Assembly (NCBI GenBank): GCA_018268715.1
Contig: JAFDVZ010000027.1
Coordinates: forward strand, 1-64,000
Reading direction: 5' to 3'
DNA: 64,000 nt
DNA from: Acidobacteriota bacterium
GTDB taxonomy: Bacteria; Acidobacteriota; Terriglobia; Bryobacterales; Bryobacteraceae
In this document: piece by piece, positions 49,736 through 58,587 of the stretch
Layout: each line of letters begins with the position of its first letter
Position numbering within the stretch: the stretch's first letter is position 1
Notes under the pieces: model-generated
Database searches by the model: none
The model's input: the letters and a program-made list of their open reading frames with translations, nothing else
Told to the model about the DNA's origin: nothing
Made by a program: the position numbers and the translations under genes

Positions 49736-51318
49736 CGGTACACCGCGCAGCGTGAGATGCTGAGCCCCTGCGGCGAAAATCGCCAGCGTTGTCCCTGGTC
49801 GTTTTCATCGCCATTCAGGCGCCGTCCGGCCACCCACTTGCCGGCCTTGAATTCGCCTTCGTCCACCGTGGCGATGCCCGCGATCTTCGGCCCCGGCGTC
49901 TTCGGCGTGAAGGCTACGCGGAACCCCGTGCCCGCTCCGATGAACTCGCCCGGCCCCGTGGCGATGACGATCCCGTGGCCCGACGTGGCGGTCATTCCGA
50001 AGATGCTGTCGATCTGGATGTCGAGCTCATAGCCTCCCATCTCGGCCTTCACCGAAGGGTGCTCCTTATCGAGCAGGAACCCGGTGATTTCGCCCTTGCC
50101 CTGGTGCTCCAGAATCGCTGGCGCCAGTTGCTCGAGCACCGCGTAGGCTTTGCCGAGCGGCGCCTTCTCCCATTCCGCAATCGAGTCGACCGCGAACGGT
50201 GACGTGCCGATGGCGTCATGCTGTCCGATGGCGTAGAAGACGTTGCGAGCGCCGCTTGCGTCGCGCATCATCTCGGGGATGAACAGCGGGTTCCCGCGAT
50301 GGACATAGCGGCGGCACCACTCGGCGAAATTCGTCTGGTAGATGTCCGGCGTCAGCACGTCGATCTGGGTTCCGGCGGCGCGCCACACATCCAGCACATG
50401 GGGCAGGGGACCGCCGCTGGGCCACTCGCCCGGCTTCTTGTCGGGTGAACTCAGCCACGTGTTGACGTACATCGGAATCGGGTATTCGGCCTTGCCCGCG
50501 GCAGTCACTTTGTCGACATAGCTCGCATAGTTCCAGGCCATGAAGATCTCATCGGTGGCGGGGCCTGCGCCGAACATCTGCTCCCAGGTCCCGGTGGTGC
50601 GGAACCCGCCCGCCTCCCAGCGCCGTTTCAAATCTGGATAGAGGCTATCCTTGCCCCTGGACAACGCATCCACGAGCTTCTGGGGAACAGGCTGCGCGAA
50701 GGCGGCATTGGCGGGCGCCGAGTGGTCGCGAGAATCGCCGAGCACGCCCACCTCGTTCTCCACCTGAACCATGATGACGGTATGGTCGTGGCCGTCCACC
50801 TCGCGGACATGCCGCATGAGGGCGGCGAACGCCTTCGCGTCCGCATCCTGGCTGGCCTTCACCACAGTCGAAAGCACCTCCACGGTGCGACCGTCCGAGT
50901 ATTGAACGCGTCCGAAGCGCTTATAGTCCTTCTTCACCCACACCGGAATGTAGCTGGACATCCCGTTCTTCCAACTGCCGAACCACAAAAACACGAGCCG
51001 CAGATGATGTCGCCGCGCCCCATCGATCAGCCCGTCGACGAGCCGGAAATCGAAGCGGCCCTCTTCCGGTTCGATCAGTTCCCAGGACACGCCGGCCAGC
51101 ACGGTGTTGAAGTGCATCCCGACCATGCGCTCCCAGATCGGGTTCATGTAATCGATGCTCGACGAGCTCGAATTGTGGAGTTCGCCTCCGAGAATGAGGA
51201 ACGGGCTGCCATCGACGATCAACTGCGTCGCCGAGCCCTGTTTTTGCAGATGAGGGATTTGCGATTGCGCCACGAGGAGGGCGCTCACGGACAAGGTGAG
51301 TAGAATGTGCCGAAGCAT
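49726..51318 (-). CDS. Secreted GH35-like beta-galactosidase with DUF5597-type tail
   Basis: A 530-residue exported glycosidase with signal peptide MLRHILLTLSVSALLVAQS. The barrel carries VQVENEVGV with the likely acid/base Glu189 and the nucleophile in PLFIPEMM (Glu349), matching GH35/GH42-type beta-galactosidases. The C-terminal part resembles DUF5597. It is the last gene of the RpiB-TonB receptor-ADP-ribosylglycohydrolase run, 85 bases after the preceding gene, so it probably acts on the same substrate. Confidence 0.88.
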   Translation of the reverse strand: MLRHILLTLSVSALLVAQSQIPHLQKQGSATQLIVDGSPFLILGGELHNSSSSSIDYMNPIWERMVGMHFNTVLAGVSWELIEPEEGRFDFRLVDGLIDGARRHHLRLVFLWFGSWKNGMSSYIPVWVKKDYKRFGRVQYSDGRTVEVLSTVVKASQDADAKAFAALMRHVREVDGHDHTVIMVQVENEVGVLGDSRDHSAPANAAFAQPVPQKLVDALSRGKDSLYPDLKRRWEAGGFRTTGTWEQMFGAGPATDEIFMAWNYASYVDKVTAAGKAEYPIPMYVNTWLSSPDKKPGEWPSGGPLPHVLDVWRAAGTQIDVLTPDIYQTNFAEWCRRYVHRGNPLFIPEMMRDASGARNVFYAIGQHDAIGTSPFAVDSIAEWEKAPLGKAYAVLEQLAPAILEHQGKGEITGFLLDKEHPSVKAEMGGYELDIQIDSIFGMTATSGHGIVIATGPGEFIGAGTGFRVAFTPKTPGPKIAGIATVDEGEFKAGKWVAGRRLNGDENDQGQRWRFSPQGLSISRCAVYRYE

Positions 51319-51403
51319 GACGCTGCCATTATATGGCGCGCCTGCTCGCCATCCCAGGGGCGGGCGTGGAGAGGGGCCGCCTCGCCCCCCTCCCGCAACC
51401 CGG

Positions 51404-52876
51404 TTATGTCCACAACTTCATGCTTTGCGCGGGCTTCTCGAGCCCCGCCTCCACGGCCTTCTTGCGAATCGCCTCACCCGCCGGAAAAGGCGCTTCGAAG
51501 AACATCACTTGAAGCACTCTCGGATACTCCTTCAAGGCGTCCAGGGCCTGCCGCCATTCCTTTGGATGCGCCTGTCTCAACTCGGGCGCCAGGTCGAGAC
51601 AGATCGCCAGGTATGCGCCCCGCGCCCTCTCCTGCGCATTGACGCCGCTCGCCACGCTCTTCGCAATCGACCGCTTCAACTCCGCGCGCAATGCGGTGTA
51701 CTGTTTCTTCGGATCGGCCAGCGGCTCGACATTGGCCGCCGTTTCGGTCTTGATGCGGTAAACCGTCTGGCCCTTCAAGGTGGTCAGCGCGCCGCCATGC
51801 TCGGCGATATTCAGGCGAGCCAGCGCCACCATGCGATCGCTATAACTGGTGATCGTCTCGCCGTCCGGCATGTTATCCCGGCTGGTGTTCCGATACAGGT
51901 CCTTGATATCCCAACCCTGGCTCTTCAGCGCCTTGTAACCCTTCATCACTCCGAGAATCGTCCCCGAAGTGGCCGCATTGTTGTCGGCGTCCCATCCGAG
52001 ATTGAAGGCGCTTCGCACCGTCTGCACGAAGTCGCCGTCGCCATACTGCAAGGCCGCGATGGTGGAAGCCCCGTTCAGCCACACCCCGTTGCGATCCCGC
52101 ATGTCGTGGCCGCCGAACTTGCAGTACTTATCCTTGGTCAATTTGCGAGTCACCCGCCAGTCGCGAGGATTCTCCCTCCACCACCGCCGCACATCGGTCA
52201 CGATCTCCCGCATCACGCTCCTTGAATCGACGGAAGCCGCTCCGGCATCCAGGATCTTCTCCATGTCGTTGGTGAAGAAGGCTGCGGCGATCATTGCGGC
52301 CATCATCTGCGCGGCCTGCACGGCCTCGCCGTCGACGCTCACATGCGTGTAATGCGAACCGATGCGCGCCGCCGTTTGCGGCATTCCGGGCGAAATCAGA
52401 CCCCAACTCTCGCTCACAAACTGCCCCGAGAGGTTGAAATCCGCCCAAGGGTTGATCTCGAGGCGGCCCGTCAGCGGCGGCTCCACGCCGATATCCAGAA
52501 TCTGGCGCAGGTACAGGTGTGAGCACCAGATCCGCCGGTTGATATGTTGCTTCCACACCTCGGCCACCCGAGGATACGGAATCATCACCTGCTTCGAACG
52601 CTCCATCTCGACGATGTACGGCCACTCAACGTCCGTGTCATCGTCGGTCCAGGCGCCGTCCGGAAGCGACGGCGTATATTGCTCCACGTTGCCCGGCTCG
52701 AGAATGTACTTCATCTCGTGCTTCAGGCCGTTCAAGTCCCCGATCACCTGCCCGAGAAATCCGCCGCGGACCTTATCGTCGATGAGATCCGCGGGAATCT
52801 CCACCGCGCCCTTGCTTCGAGTCTGAGCCAGCGCGGGCAAGCCCGCCGCCAGAGTTAGGAAGTGTCGTCTCTGCAC
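51404..52876 (-). CDS. Exported ADP-ribosylglycohydrolase-family protein
   Basis: A 490-residue protein of the DraG/ADP-ribosylglycohydrolase fold with a short signal peptide (MQRRHFLTLAAGLPALAQT). The binuclear metal motifs are present: TDDDTDVEW (77-85) and GWDADNNAATSG (about residue 300). Classical family members remove ADP-ribose inside the cell; export and the position behind a TonB receptor suggest a glycoside substrate instead. The start is a GTG with AAGGAG 11 bases upstream. A second exported homologue lies at 61660-63216. Confidence 0.88.
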   Translation of the reverse strand: MQRRHFLTLAAGLPALAQTRSKGAVEIPADLIDDKVRGGFLGQVIGDLNGLKHEMKYILEPGNVEQYTPSLPDGAWTDDDTDVEWPYIVEMERSKQVMIPYPRVAEVWKQHINRRIWCSHLYLRQILDIGVEPPLTGRLEINPWADFNLSGQFVSESWGLISPGMPQTAARIGSHYTHVSVDGEAVQAAQMMAAMIAAAFFTNDMEKILDAGAASVDSRSVMREIVTDVRRWWRENPRDWRVTRKLTKDKYCKFGGHDMRDRNGVWLNGASTIAALQYGDGDFVQTVRSAFNLGWDADNNAATSGTILGVMKGYKALKSQGWDIKDLYRNTSRDNMPDGETITSYSDRMVALARLNIAEHGGALTTLKGQTVYRIKTETAANVEPLADPKKQYTALRAELKRSIAKSVASGVNAQERARGAYLAICLDLAPELRQAHPKEWRQALDALKEYPRVLQVMFFEAPFPAGEAIRKKAVEAGLEKPAQSMKLWT

Positions 52877-52890
52877 GATATCTCAGCTCC

Positions 52891-55800
52891 TTAGAATGCG
52901 ATTCGCAAGCCTAACTGAACGGTCCGCGTCTGGCGCTGGCCGGTGGACTTGCCGAATAACCCGCTCGCCAGGTCGGATGTGGGCTGCGTCAGATTTACGC
53001 GGTTCAGCAGGTTCGCGAACTCCCCGCGAATCTCCAGCGTCGCCCCCTCCTGGCCGATGAACCAGGGGATGTGGATCGCCTTGATCGCGTTCAGGTTCAC
53101 GTTGGCCAAGCCGGGACCCTCGAACGTGTTGCGTCCCAGGTTCCCCTCCTGCCCCTTGATCGGCGTCGGGAAGTCGCTGGCCTTGAACACGCCGGTCAGG
53201 AAGTTGCTTCGGGACGCCGAAACATAGTTGCCAAAGCTGGGTGTATTCGGCAGGTCGTAGTTGAAGCCGTCGGCGTTGTAGTCGCCGGCCGGATAACTCG
53301 CGGAAGTATAGACGCTGAAGGGCAGCCCGCTTTGGAAGATGCCGGTGGCCGAGATGCGCCAGTTGCCCGCCGTGTTCTTCAGGATCGTCGAGTGGAACGG
53401 ATTCGGCAACTCCCATACGGCGTCCAGCGCCAGCCGGCTCCGCACGTCGTAATCCGCGCGTCCCCACTGCCCGTTGATGTTCGAAACGTCGATGATGTTG
53501 CGCGCGTTGCCGATACCGTTGTCGTTGCTGCTCACCGCATCCACCGCGCGGCCCTTCGAGTATATCGCCTGGGCCGACCATCCACGCGCAAACCGGCGCG
53601 CCAGCGCGAACGAGAACACATTCGCCCGCGCGCTCCCAATCGTCTGGCCGTAGATAATCGATCCGAAATAGGGGTTCAGCCGCGTGAGCGAACCGTTCTG
53701 GATCAGGTTTCCTGCAAAACGGTTCACATCGGTCTGCGTGTACAGATGGACGCTGTGGTAACCCAGGTAATCCGCTTCCACCACGAAGTTCCACGGCAGC
53801 CGCCGCTGGATGGTCAGCGTATAGTTGCTCGTTTGCGGTTGGTTTGGATTGGGATCGTTGCCTCCCACTGAAACCCGGGTTCCCACAATGTTGCCCGCCG
53901 GTCCAATCTGGAACAGGAAGCCCGGCGGCGGCGCGAAGTAGTAGCCATTCGACGAGCCTTGCTGATAGCTGAACTTGGCCCCCGCCTGCTGGATATTGAT
54001 GGACGGGTTACCGAACGCCGGGGCGTTCGTATTGGCGCCGTTGGTGCCGTACGCCAGGTTGCCGATGCGGCTGTAGAACAGGCCGTAGCCCACGCGAACC
54101 GAAGTCGAGCCGTTACCGAACACGTCCCACGCGATGGAGATCCTCGGTGCCAGGCCGTTGGGCGTGTTGTTGGCGAAGTATCCTCCGCCCCTCACCTGCA
54201 TGCTGCCGTTCGCCACCTGTTGGGCGAATGTCGAGCCGTCGCCCGGCGTAAACAGCGGGAACGGAATAATGCCCTGCTGTCCGGTGGCCCAGTGGCCGAA
54301 ATAGTCCCAACGCAAGCCGGGGCTGATGGTCAGCCGCTTCGACATCTTCCAGGTGTCTTGAACGTAAAGGCCCGTGTACACCGCATACAGTTTGCGGTAC
54401 AGGTTGGTGGCGGTGGTGCCCGCCGCGATGTCCATGGTGGGGCCGGATTGCGAGAACGGCAGGTCCTGGGCGAAGTCCAGGATGTTGGAGAACGAGAACG
54501 ACGGATGCGACAGGTTGGATTGCACCGCGTAGCCGCGCTGTCGGTCGACATCCACGCCGAACTTCAACTGGTGGTTGCCTCGCATCCAACTCAGCCCATC
54601 GTGAAACACGATGTTGTTGTGCTGGTAGCGGTAAGGGCCGGCCTGGTTGAAATTGGCGCCGATGCCGCTGATGCTGACGTTGGGAAGGTTCGCCGCGTCG
54701 CCCGGCGCCGCCGGATAGTTGCCGCCGGCTCGCACCAGCGACGCCGAGGCTTCATTCAACAGGGAAGGCGAGAACGTGTGGGTCCAACTCAACCGCCCGA
54801 ACACGCCGGTGTTCGGATAAGGGTAGGCGAGGTTCGGCCGCGAGTTGGTGATGATCGCATGTTCCCAGGGCCGGTACCAGTTGAAGTAGATGCGGTCCTT
54901 GTACCCATTCAGGTTCTGATCCACGCGTACGTTGTACTGTTGCGCCGGCTGCGAGGCGATCAGCGTGAAGGTGGCCGTTCCCACCGCCGGCAGCGTCGAA
55001 GGGAACGCCGCCGCGGAGAAACTCCCCGGGTTCGACTTCTGGACGTCGGCCACCGTGGCGATGGACGTTGTCGGCATCGCCGCCGGCGGATCGAGCGCGA
55101 AGAACTTGGCCGCCAGGGAGTTCGGGTACTGCTGCTTCACGTAATTCACAAACTCCGGCGTCTCCACCCGCACCACCGACGTCGCCGCTGTCGAATAGCT
55201 CAAATGGTAGAAACTGCCGAAGATGAAAGTCTTGTTCTTGATGATGGGGCCGCCCGCCGTGAAGCCGTACTCATTACGCCGGGTGGCGGGCAGCGCGCCC
55301 TGGAATTCGGTGCGGGCCGTCAGCGCATTGTTGGTGTGAAACTCCGAAAGCGTTCCGTGATAATCGTTCGTGCCCGACTTGGTGAAGACTTCGATCAAGG
55401 CGCCGCTATTGCGCCCCTTCTCGGCCGAAAACGAGTTGGCCGAAACGCGAATCTCCTGGATGGTGTCGGTCTGCGGAGTCAGGTTCGCGATGCCGTCGCG
55501 CGAGTTGCCGTTGACGCTCGTGCCGTCCACCTGGTACTCGTTCTGTTCCTGCCGCTGCCCGGCCGCGTTAATCTGATATCCCGGCTCATTCTGGAAGCTG
55601 TCCTGCGAGTTAGCCGACCCGCTGCCGTATAGCTGTCCGCTGCCGGTGACTCCCGGCGCAAGCCACGCCACCGCCGCATACGCGTTGCGGCCCACGCTCG
55701 GCACTTCCTCCATCGTCTTTTGCTCAATCGAGCGCGAGACGTTCGAGTTGGCCGTCTCCACGGCGTTCACCGTCGCGGTCACCTCCACCTTGGCGCTTTG

Positions 55801-56130
55801 CTCGCCGACGTTGAGCAACGGGTACACCGTCCGCGCCTCGCCGCCGGCCAGCACCAGGTTCGTTTGCACCCAGGTCTTGAAGCCGGCGCAAGTCACCTCC
55901 AGCCGGTACGGTCCAGGTGGTAACTGTGTAATGCGGAAAAATCCGCTTTCTGATGTGTTGGCGCGTTGAGTCACTTGAGTCGACTCCTGCACCAGCACTA
56001 CTTGCGCGTTTGGTACGCCGGCCTGGGTGGGGTCGGTTACCGTTCCTTCAATGCTACCGCTGAACTGGGCGCTGGCTGTGAACGCAAAACACACAGCCAG
56101 AATCGAAGCCCAGAGACTTCGCTTCTGCAT
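52891..56130 (-). CDS. TonB-dependent outer-membrane receptor (Oar-like, with carboxypeptidase-regulatory domain)
   Basis: A 1079-residue outer-membrane protein. Signal peptide (MQKRSLWASILAVCFAFTASA), then a carboxypeptidase-regulatory-like beta-sandwich (about 25-110: GSIEGTVTDPTQAGVPNAQV). A plug-like region (about 120-280; QEQNEYQVDGTSVNGNSRDG) is followed by a long beta-barrel that ends in LGLRIAF, with the terminal Phe typical of outer-membrane barrels. It probably imports an oligosaccharide or related ligand. GGAGG lies six bases before the ATG. It follows rpiB by 28 bases and precedes the exported ADP-ribosylglycohydrolase-like gene by 14. Confidence 0.93.
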   Translation of the reverse strand: MQKRSLWASILAVCFAFTASAQFSGSIEGTVTDPTQAGVPNAQVVLVQESTQVTQRANTSESGFFRITQLPPGPYRLEVTCAGFKTWVQTNLVLAGGEARTVYPLLNVGEQSAKVEVTATVNAVETANSNVSRSIEQKTMEEVPSVGRNAYAAVAWLAPGVTGSGQLYGSGSANSQDSFQNEPGYQINAAGQRQEQNEYQVDGTSVNGNSRDGIANLTPQTDTIQEIRVSANSFSAEKGRNSGALIEVFTKSGTNDYHGTLSEFHTNNALTARTEFQGALPATRRNEYGFTAGGPIIKNKTFIFGSFYHLSYSTAATSVVRVETPEFVNYVKQQYPNSLAAKFFALDPPAAMPTTSIATVADVQKSNPGSFSAAAFPSTLPAVGTATFTLIASQPAQQYNVRVDQNLNGYKDRIYFNWYRPWEHAIITNSRPNLAYPYPNTGVFGRLSWTHTFSPSLLNEASASLVRAGGNYPAAPGDAANLPNVSISGIGANFNQAGPYRYQHNNIVFHDGLSWMRGNHQLKFGVDVDRQRGYAVQSNLSHPSFSFSNILDFAQDLPFSQSGPTMDIAAGTTATNLYRKLYAVYTGLYVQDTWKMSKRLTISPGLRWDYFGHWATGQQGIIPFPLFTPGDGSTFAQQVANGSMQVRGGGYFANNTPNGLAPRISIAWDVFGNGSTSVRVGYGLFYSRIGNLAYGTNGANTNAPAFGNPSINIQQAGAKFSYQQGSSNGYYFAPPPGFLFQIGPAGNIVGTRVSVGGNDPNPNQPQTSNYTLTIQRRLPWNFVVEADYLGYHSVHLYTQTDVNRFAGNLIQNGSLTRLNPYFGSIIYGQTIGSARANVFSFALARRFARGWSAQAIYSKGRAVDAVSSNDNGIGNARNIIDVSNINGQWGRADYDVRSRLALDAVWELPNPFHSTILKNTAGNWRISATGIFQSGLPFSVYTSASYPAGDYNADGFNYDLPNTPSFGNYVSASRSNFLTGVFKASDFPTPIKGQEGNLGRNTFEGPGLANVNLNAIKAIHIPWFIGQEGATLEIRGEFANLLNRVNLTQPTSDLASGLFGKSTGQRQTRTVQLGLRIAF

Positions 56131-56158
56131 GGAAATCCTCCAACGTGGGTGAGATACC

Positions 56159-56677
56159 TCAGTCGCCGTGCCGAAGAATCATCGGATCCTCCGGTTTCCA
56201 GAGCTCACAGGTCGATAGGGCTGTTTCGGCTTCCCGGATCAGGCCTAGCGAAATATCGTGACGTCCTCCCTCGTACGGCGTGGCGAGCCACGCCTGGAGG
56301 ATGTCAATCGCCTCAAAGACTCCCGTAATCTTGCCGCCCAGGCACAGCACGTTCGAATCGTTATGCGCCCGCGTCATCCGGCCCATATAGGTGCTGGTGC
56401 ACAGAGACGCGCGGACGCCGTGATACTTGTTCGCGATAATGCTCATGCCGATGCCGGTGGAGCAGATGAGAATGCCCCGGCTGGCCTCGCCCCGCAGGAT
56501 CGCTTCGGCCACCTGCGCGGCGTAGTACGGGTACCGCACGATCTCGGGCGAGTGGCAACCCGCATCGTGAACGGCGATCTTCGCCTCCCGCAGAAACTCC
56601 ACAACCTGCAGTTTCAGCTCATAGCCACCGTGGTCGTTGCCGATCCAGATGGGCGTCTGGTCCGTTGAAGCGTTCAT
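56159..56677 (-). CDS. RpiB/LacAB-family sugar-phosphate isomerase
   Basis: A 172-residue isomerase. Landmarks: GNDHGGYELK near residue 14 (DHGG ligand-binding loop), the catalytic Cys72 in ICSTGIGMSI, and RAHNDSNVLCLGG (His105, Asn106). The family interconverts ribose 5-phosphate/ribulose 5-phosphate, allose or galactose 6-phosphate, or tetrose phosphates; length and motifs fit RpiB best, but a specialised paralogue is likely here. The ATG at 56677 follows AGGAGG by three bases. It heads the leftward operon and has its own strong promoter. Confidence 0.88.
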   Translation of the reverse strand: MNASTDQTPIWIGNDHGGYELKLQVVEFLREAKIAVHDAGCHSPEIVRYPYYAAQVAEAILRGEASRGILICSTGIGMSIIANKYHGVRASLCTSTYMGRMTRAHNDSNVLCLGGKITGVFEAIDILQAWLATPYEGGRHDISLGLIREAETALSTCELWKPEDPMILRHGD

Positions 56678-56714
56678 TGGCCTCCTGAAGCGTGTCACGA
56701 AACGGTGTGATGCT

Positions 56715-56727
56715 CCGCGCTGCGCGG
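56715..56727. promoter_or_regulatory. 13-bp palindrome in the rpiB leader
   Basis: CCGCGCTGCGCGG is a perfect palindrome about a central T. It lies between the predicted rpiB transcription start (about 56740) and its ATG, where a repressor could block elongation. Confidence 0.35.
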
Positions 56728-56746
56728 TCTTTGCGAGATCGAGTTG

Positions 56747-56775
56747 ATTCTAGGCCGGACAGATTCTCCCGTCAA
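56747..56775 (-). promoter_or_regulatory. Promoter of the rpiB-TonB receptor operon
   Basis: On the minus strand TTGACG (56770-56775) and TAGAAT (56747-56752) are separated by exactly 17 bases. The predicted start is near 56740, leaving a leader of about 60 bases. Confidence 0.7.
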
Positions 56776-56818
56776 TACCGATTGGCCGTAAGTAACTCAA
56801 AACGCGACAAAAATAAAT

Positions 56819-56836
56819 GGTATTACCTCTTACCTC
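56819..56836. promoter_or_regulatory. Candidate GntR operator with tandem heptamer
   Basis: GGTATTACC (56819-56827) is a perfect palindrome about a central T, overlapped by two direct copies of TTACCTC (56823-56836). It lies between the two divergent promoters. FadR-subfamily GntR proteins favour short GT...AC palindromes of this kind. Confidence 0.45.
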
Positions 56837-56850
56837 TGACCAGAAAGCAG

Positions 56851-56880
56851 TTGACGGCGAGGCCCCGCTCCGTATACAAT
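56851..56880 (+). promoter_or_regulatory. Promoter of the gntR operon
   Basis: TTGACG (56851-56856) and TACAAT (56875-56880) are separated by 18 bases. Transcription would start around 56887, only about ten bases before the gntR ATG, so the leader is very short. Confidence 0.6.
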
Positions 56881-56896
56881 CGCTTCCGGAGACCCG

Positions 56897-57670
56897 ATGG
56901 CCGCCACCACCCGTAAGCCGAAATCCCGTTTCAAAGTCATTGGGCGAAAAGATGGCCTGGTGGACCGTGTGGTGCACGCCATTGAAGAGCAGGTGTTGAC
57001 CGGACGGCTGGCCGTCGGAACCCGGCTGCCGCCGGAGCGCGAGTTCTCCGAGCAACTGGGAGTGAGCCGGCCCGTGGTCCGCGAAGCGGTCCGGATTCTC
57101 ACCACCCGGGGGCTCCTCGAAACGCGGCACGGCATCGGTACGACCGTGCGCGCCATCAGCCGCGCCGATATCGTCAAGCCTCTAACTCTGTTTCTCCGCA
57201 GCCGGGGGGAAGAAGTGCGTCTGCAACACCTTCATCAGGTCCGCTCGATTCTCGAAGTGGAGAATGCCGGCCTCGCCGCCGAGCAGGGCGCCGGGACCGA
57301 CATTGGGGATCTCGGCCGCATCTGCTCGGAGATGGAAGCCGCGGCGGCCGACGCCAGGGAATTCGCGCGGAAGGACACGGAGTTTCACCAGCGCCTCAGC
57401 GCCACCACGCACAATCCGCTGTTGATGCTCCTGCTCGATTCGATTCACGATCTCATGTCTGAGGTCCGCACGTTGGTCGGCGCCCAGGAGGGCTTGTTTG
57501 AACGCGTGATGCCGACTCACGTACGGATTCTCGAAGCGGTAGCCACGCACGATGCCGCCGCGGCGCGAGAGGCGATGCGCGAGCATCTCGAAATTGCGCT
57601 GGCGATACAGGTGGAGCTACTCGAAAAACAAGAGGCCGAGGCGGGCGGTAAGACCGCGGCGGCGAGGTAG
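56897..57670 (+). CDS. GntR-family (FadR subfamily) transcriptional regulator
   Basis: A 257-residue regulator. The winged helix-turn-helix is at about residues 20-90 (LPPEREFSEQLGVSRPVVRE, then LLETRHGIGTTV). The all-helical FadR-type effector domain follows, with likely metal-binding residues in DTEFHQRL, in THVRILEA and in a late EHLEIA. It is divergent from rpiB and begins the rightward operon, so it likely represses both until a sugar acid or sugar phosphate binds. Confidence 0.92.
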   Translation: MAATTRKPKSRFKVIGRKDGLVDRVVHAIEEQVLTGRLAVGTRLPPEREFSEQLGVSRPVVREAVRILTTRGLLETRHGIGTTVRAISRADIVKPLTLFLRSRGEEVRLQHLHQVRSILEVENAGLAAEQGAGTDIGDLGRICSEMEAAAADAREFARKDTEFHQRLSATTHNPLLMLLLDSIHDLMSEVRTLVGAQEGLFERVMPTHVRILEAVATHDAAAAREAMREHLEIALAIQVELLEKQEAEAGGKTAAAR

Positions 57671-57696
57671 ACTTCCGCAGGCCGAGGCCTGCCCAA

Positions 57697-58587
57697 ATGG
57701 TAACCATCGACCCTATTGACGTTCTGGGACAGAACCGGAGCGCGAAGCGAGCGCGCATGCAGCAACTGGCCCAGCAGTTTCGAGTCAACGTGCTCGACAT
57801 TCTGCATGACAAGGGAACCGGCCACTGGGGAGGCGCCGCGTCGGCGGCTGAGTTGCTGGTGGCGCTCTACTTCGACGCGATGAACGTCCGCCCCGCCGAA
57901 CCCGCCTGGCCCGGCCGCGACCGTTTGGTGTTGAGCAAGGGCCACGCTTCCTGCATGCTCTACACGGTCCTCGCGCACCGAGGCTATTTCCCGGTCGAGG
58001 AACTCAATACCTTCCGCCAGTTGAACAGCCGCTTACAGGGCCATCCCTGCATGCGAAAGACTCCTGGCGTTGAAATGTCCACCGGCTCTCTCGGCCACGG
58101 CCTCTCGGTGGGCGTCGGAATGGCCCTAGCGGCTCGCGTCCAGAAGCGGAGTTACTGGACTTACGTCGTCATCGGCGACGGCGACCTGAACGAAGGCCAG
58201 ACCTGGGAGGCGATCATGTCGGGCGCCAAGTTCCGGCCAGAACGCCTGGTGGCCCTGGTCGACTACAACAAAGTCCAACTCGACGGACCGAGCAGCGAGA
58301 TCATGCCGCTTGACCCCCTACCCGACAAATTCCGGGCGTTCGGGTGGAATGTCGCGCCGGAATGCTACGACGGTCACGACATCGCCGCCATCCTCGAATC
58401 GTTCGACTGGATGCGCGCCCAGCAGCAGTGGCCGGTCGCCATCATCTACCGCACCCATAAGGGCCGCGGCGTGTCGTTCATGGAGGATAGCGCCTACTGG
58501 CACGGATCCCCGGTCGACGACACGAGTTATGAGAAGGCCCGGGCCGAGTTACTCGCCGGCCTGGCGCGCATGGAGGCGGAGTTATGA
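57697..58587 (+). CDS. Transketolase, N-terminal subunit
   Basis: A 296-residue half-transketolase that binds thiamine diphosphate. VLSKGHASCMLYTVLAHRGY and STGSLGHGLSVGVGMALA are conserved, and the cofactor motif is GDGDLNEGQTWEA. The C-terminal half is encoded by the next gene, which overlaps it by four bases. Split transketolases are common in dedicated sugar or polyol pathways, and do not replace the housekeeping enzyme. The ATG at 57697 lies 26 bases after gntR. Confidence 0.93.
   Translation: MVTIDPIDVLGQNRSAKRARMQQLAQQFRVNVLDILHDKGTGHWGGAASAAELLVALYFDAMNVRPAEPAWPGRDRLVLSKGHASCMLYTVLAHRGYFPVEELNTFRQLNSRLQGHPCMRKTPGVEMSTGSLGHGLSVGVGMALAARVQKRSYWTYVVIGDGDLNEGQTWEAIMSGAKFRPERLVALVDYNKVQLDGPSSEIMPLDPLPDKFRAFGWNVAPECYDGHDIAAILESFDWMRAQQQWPVAIIYRTHKGRGVSFMEDSAYWHGSPVDDTSYEKARAELLAGLARMEAEL

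Noticed and set aside
53959-55632. A 557-codon open frame antisense to the TonB receptor gene
   Set aside because: Arginine/valine-rich mirror frame without a ribosome binding site or motif.
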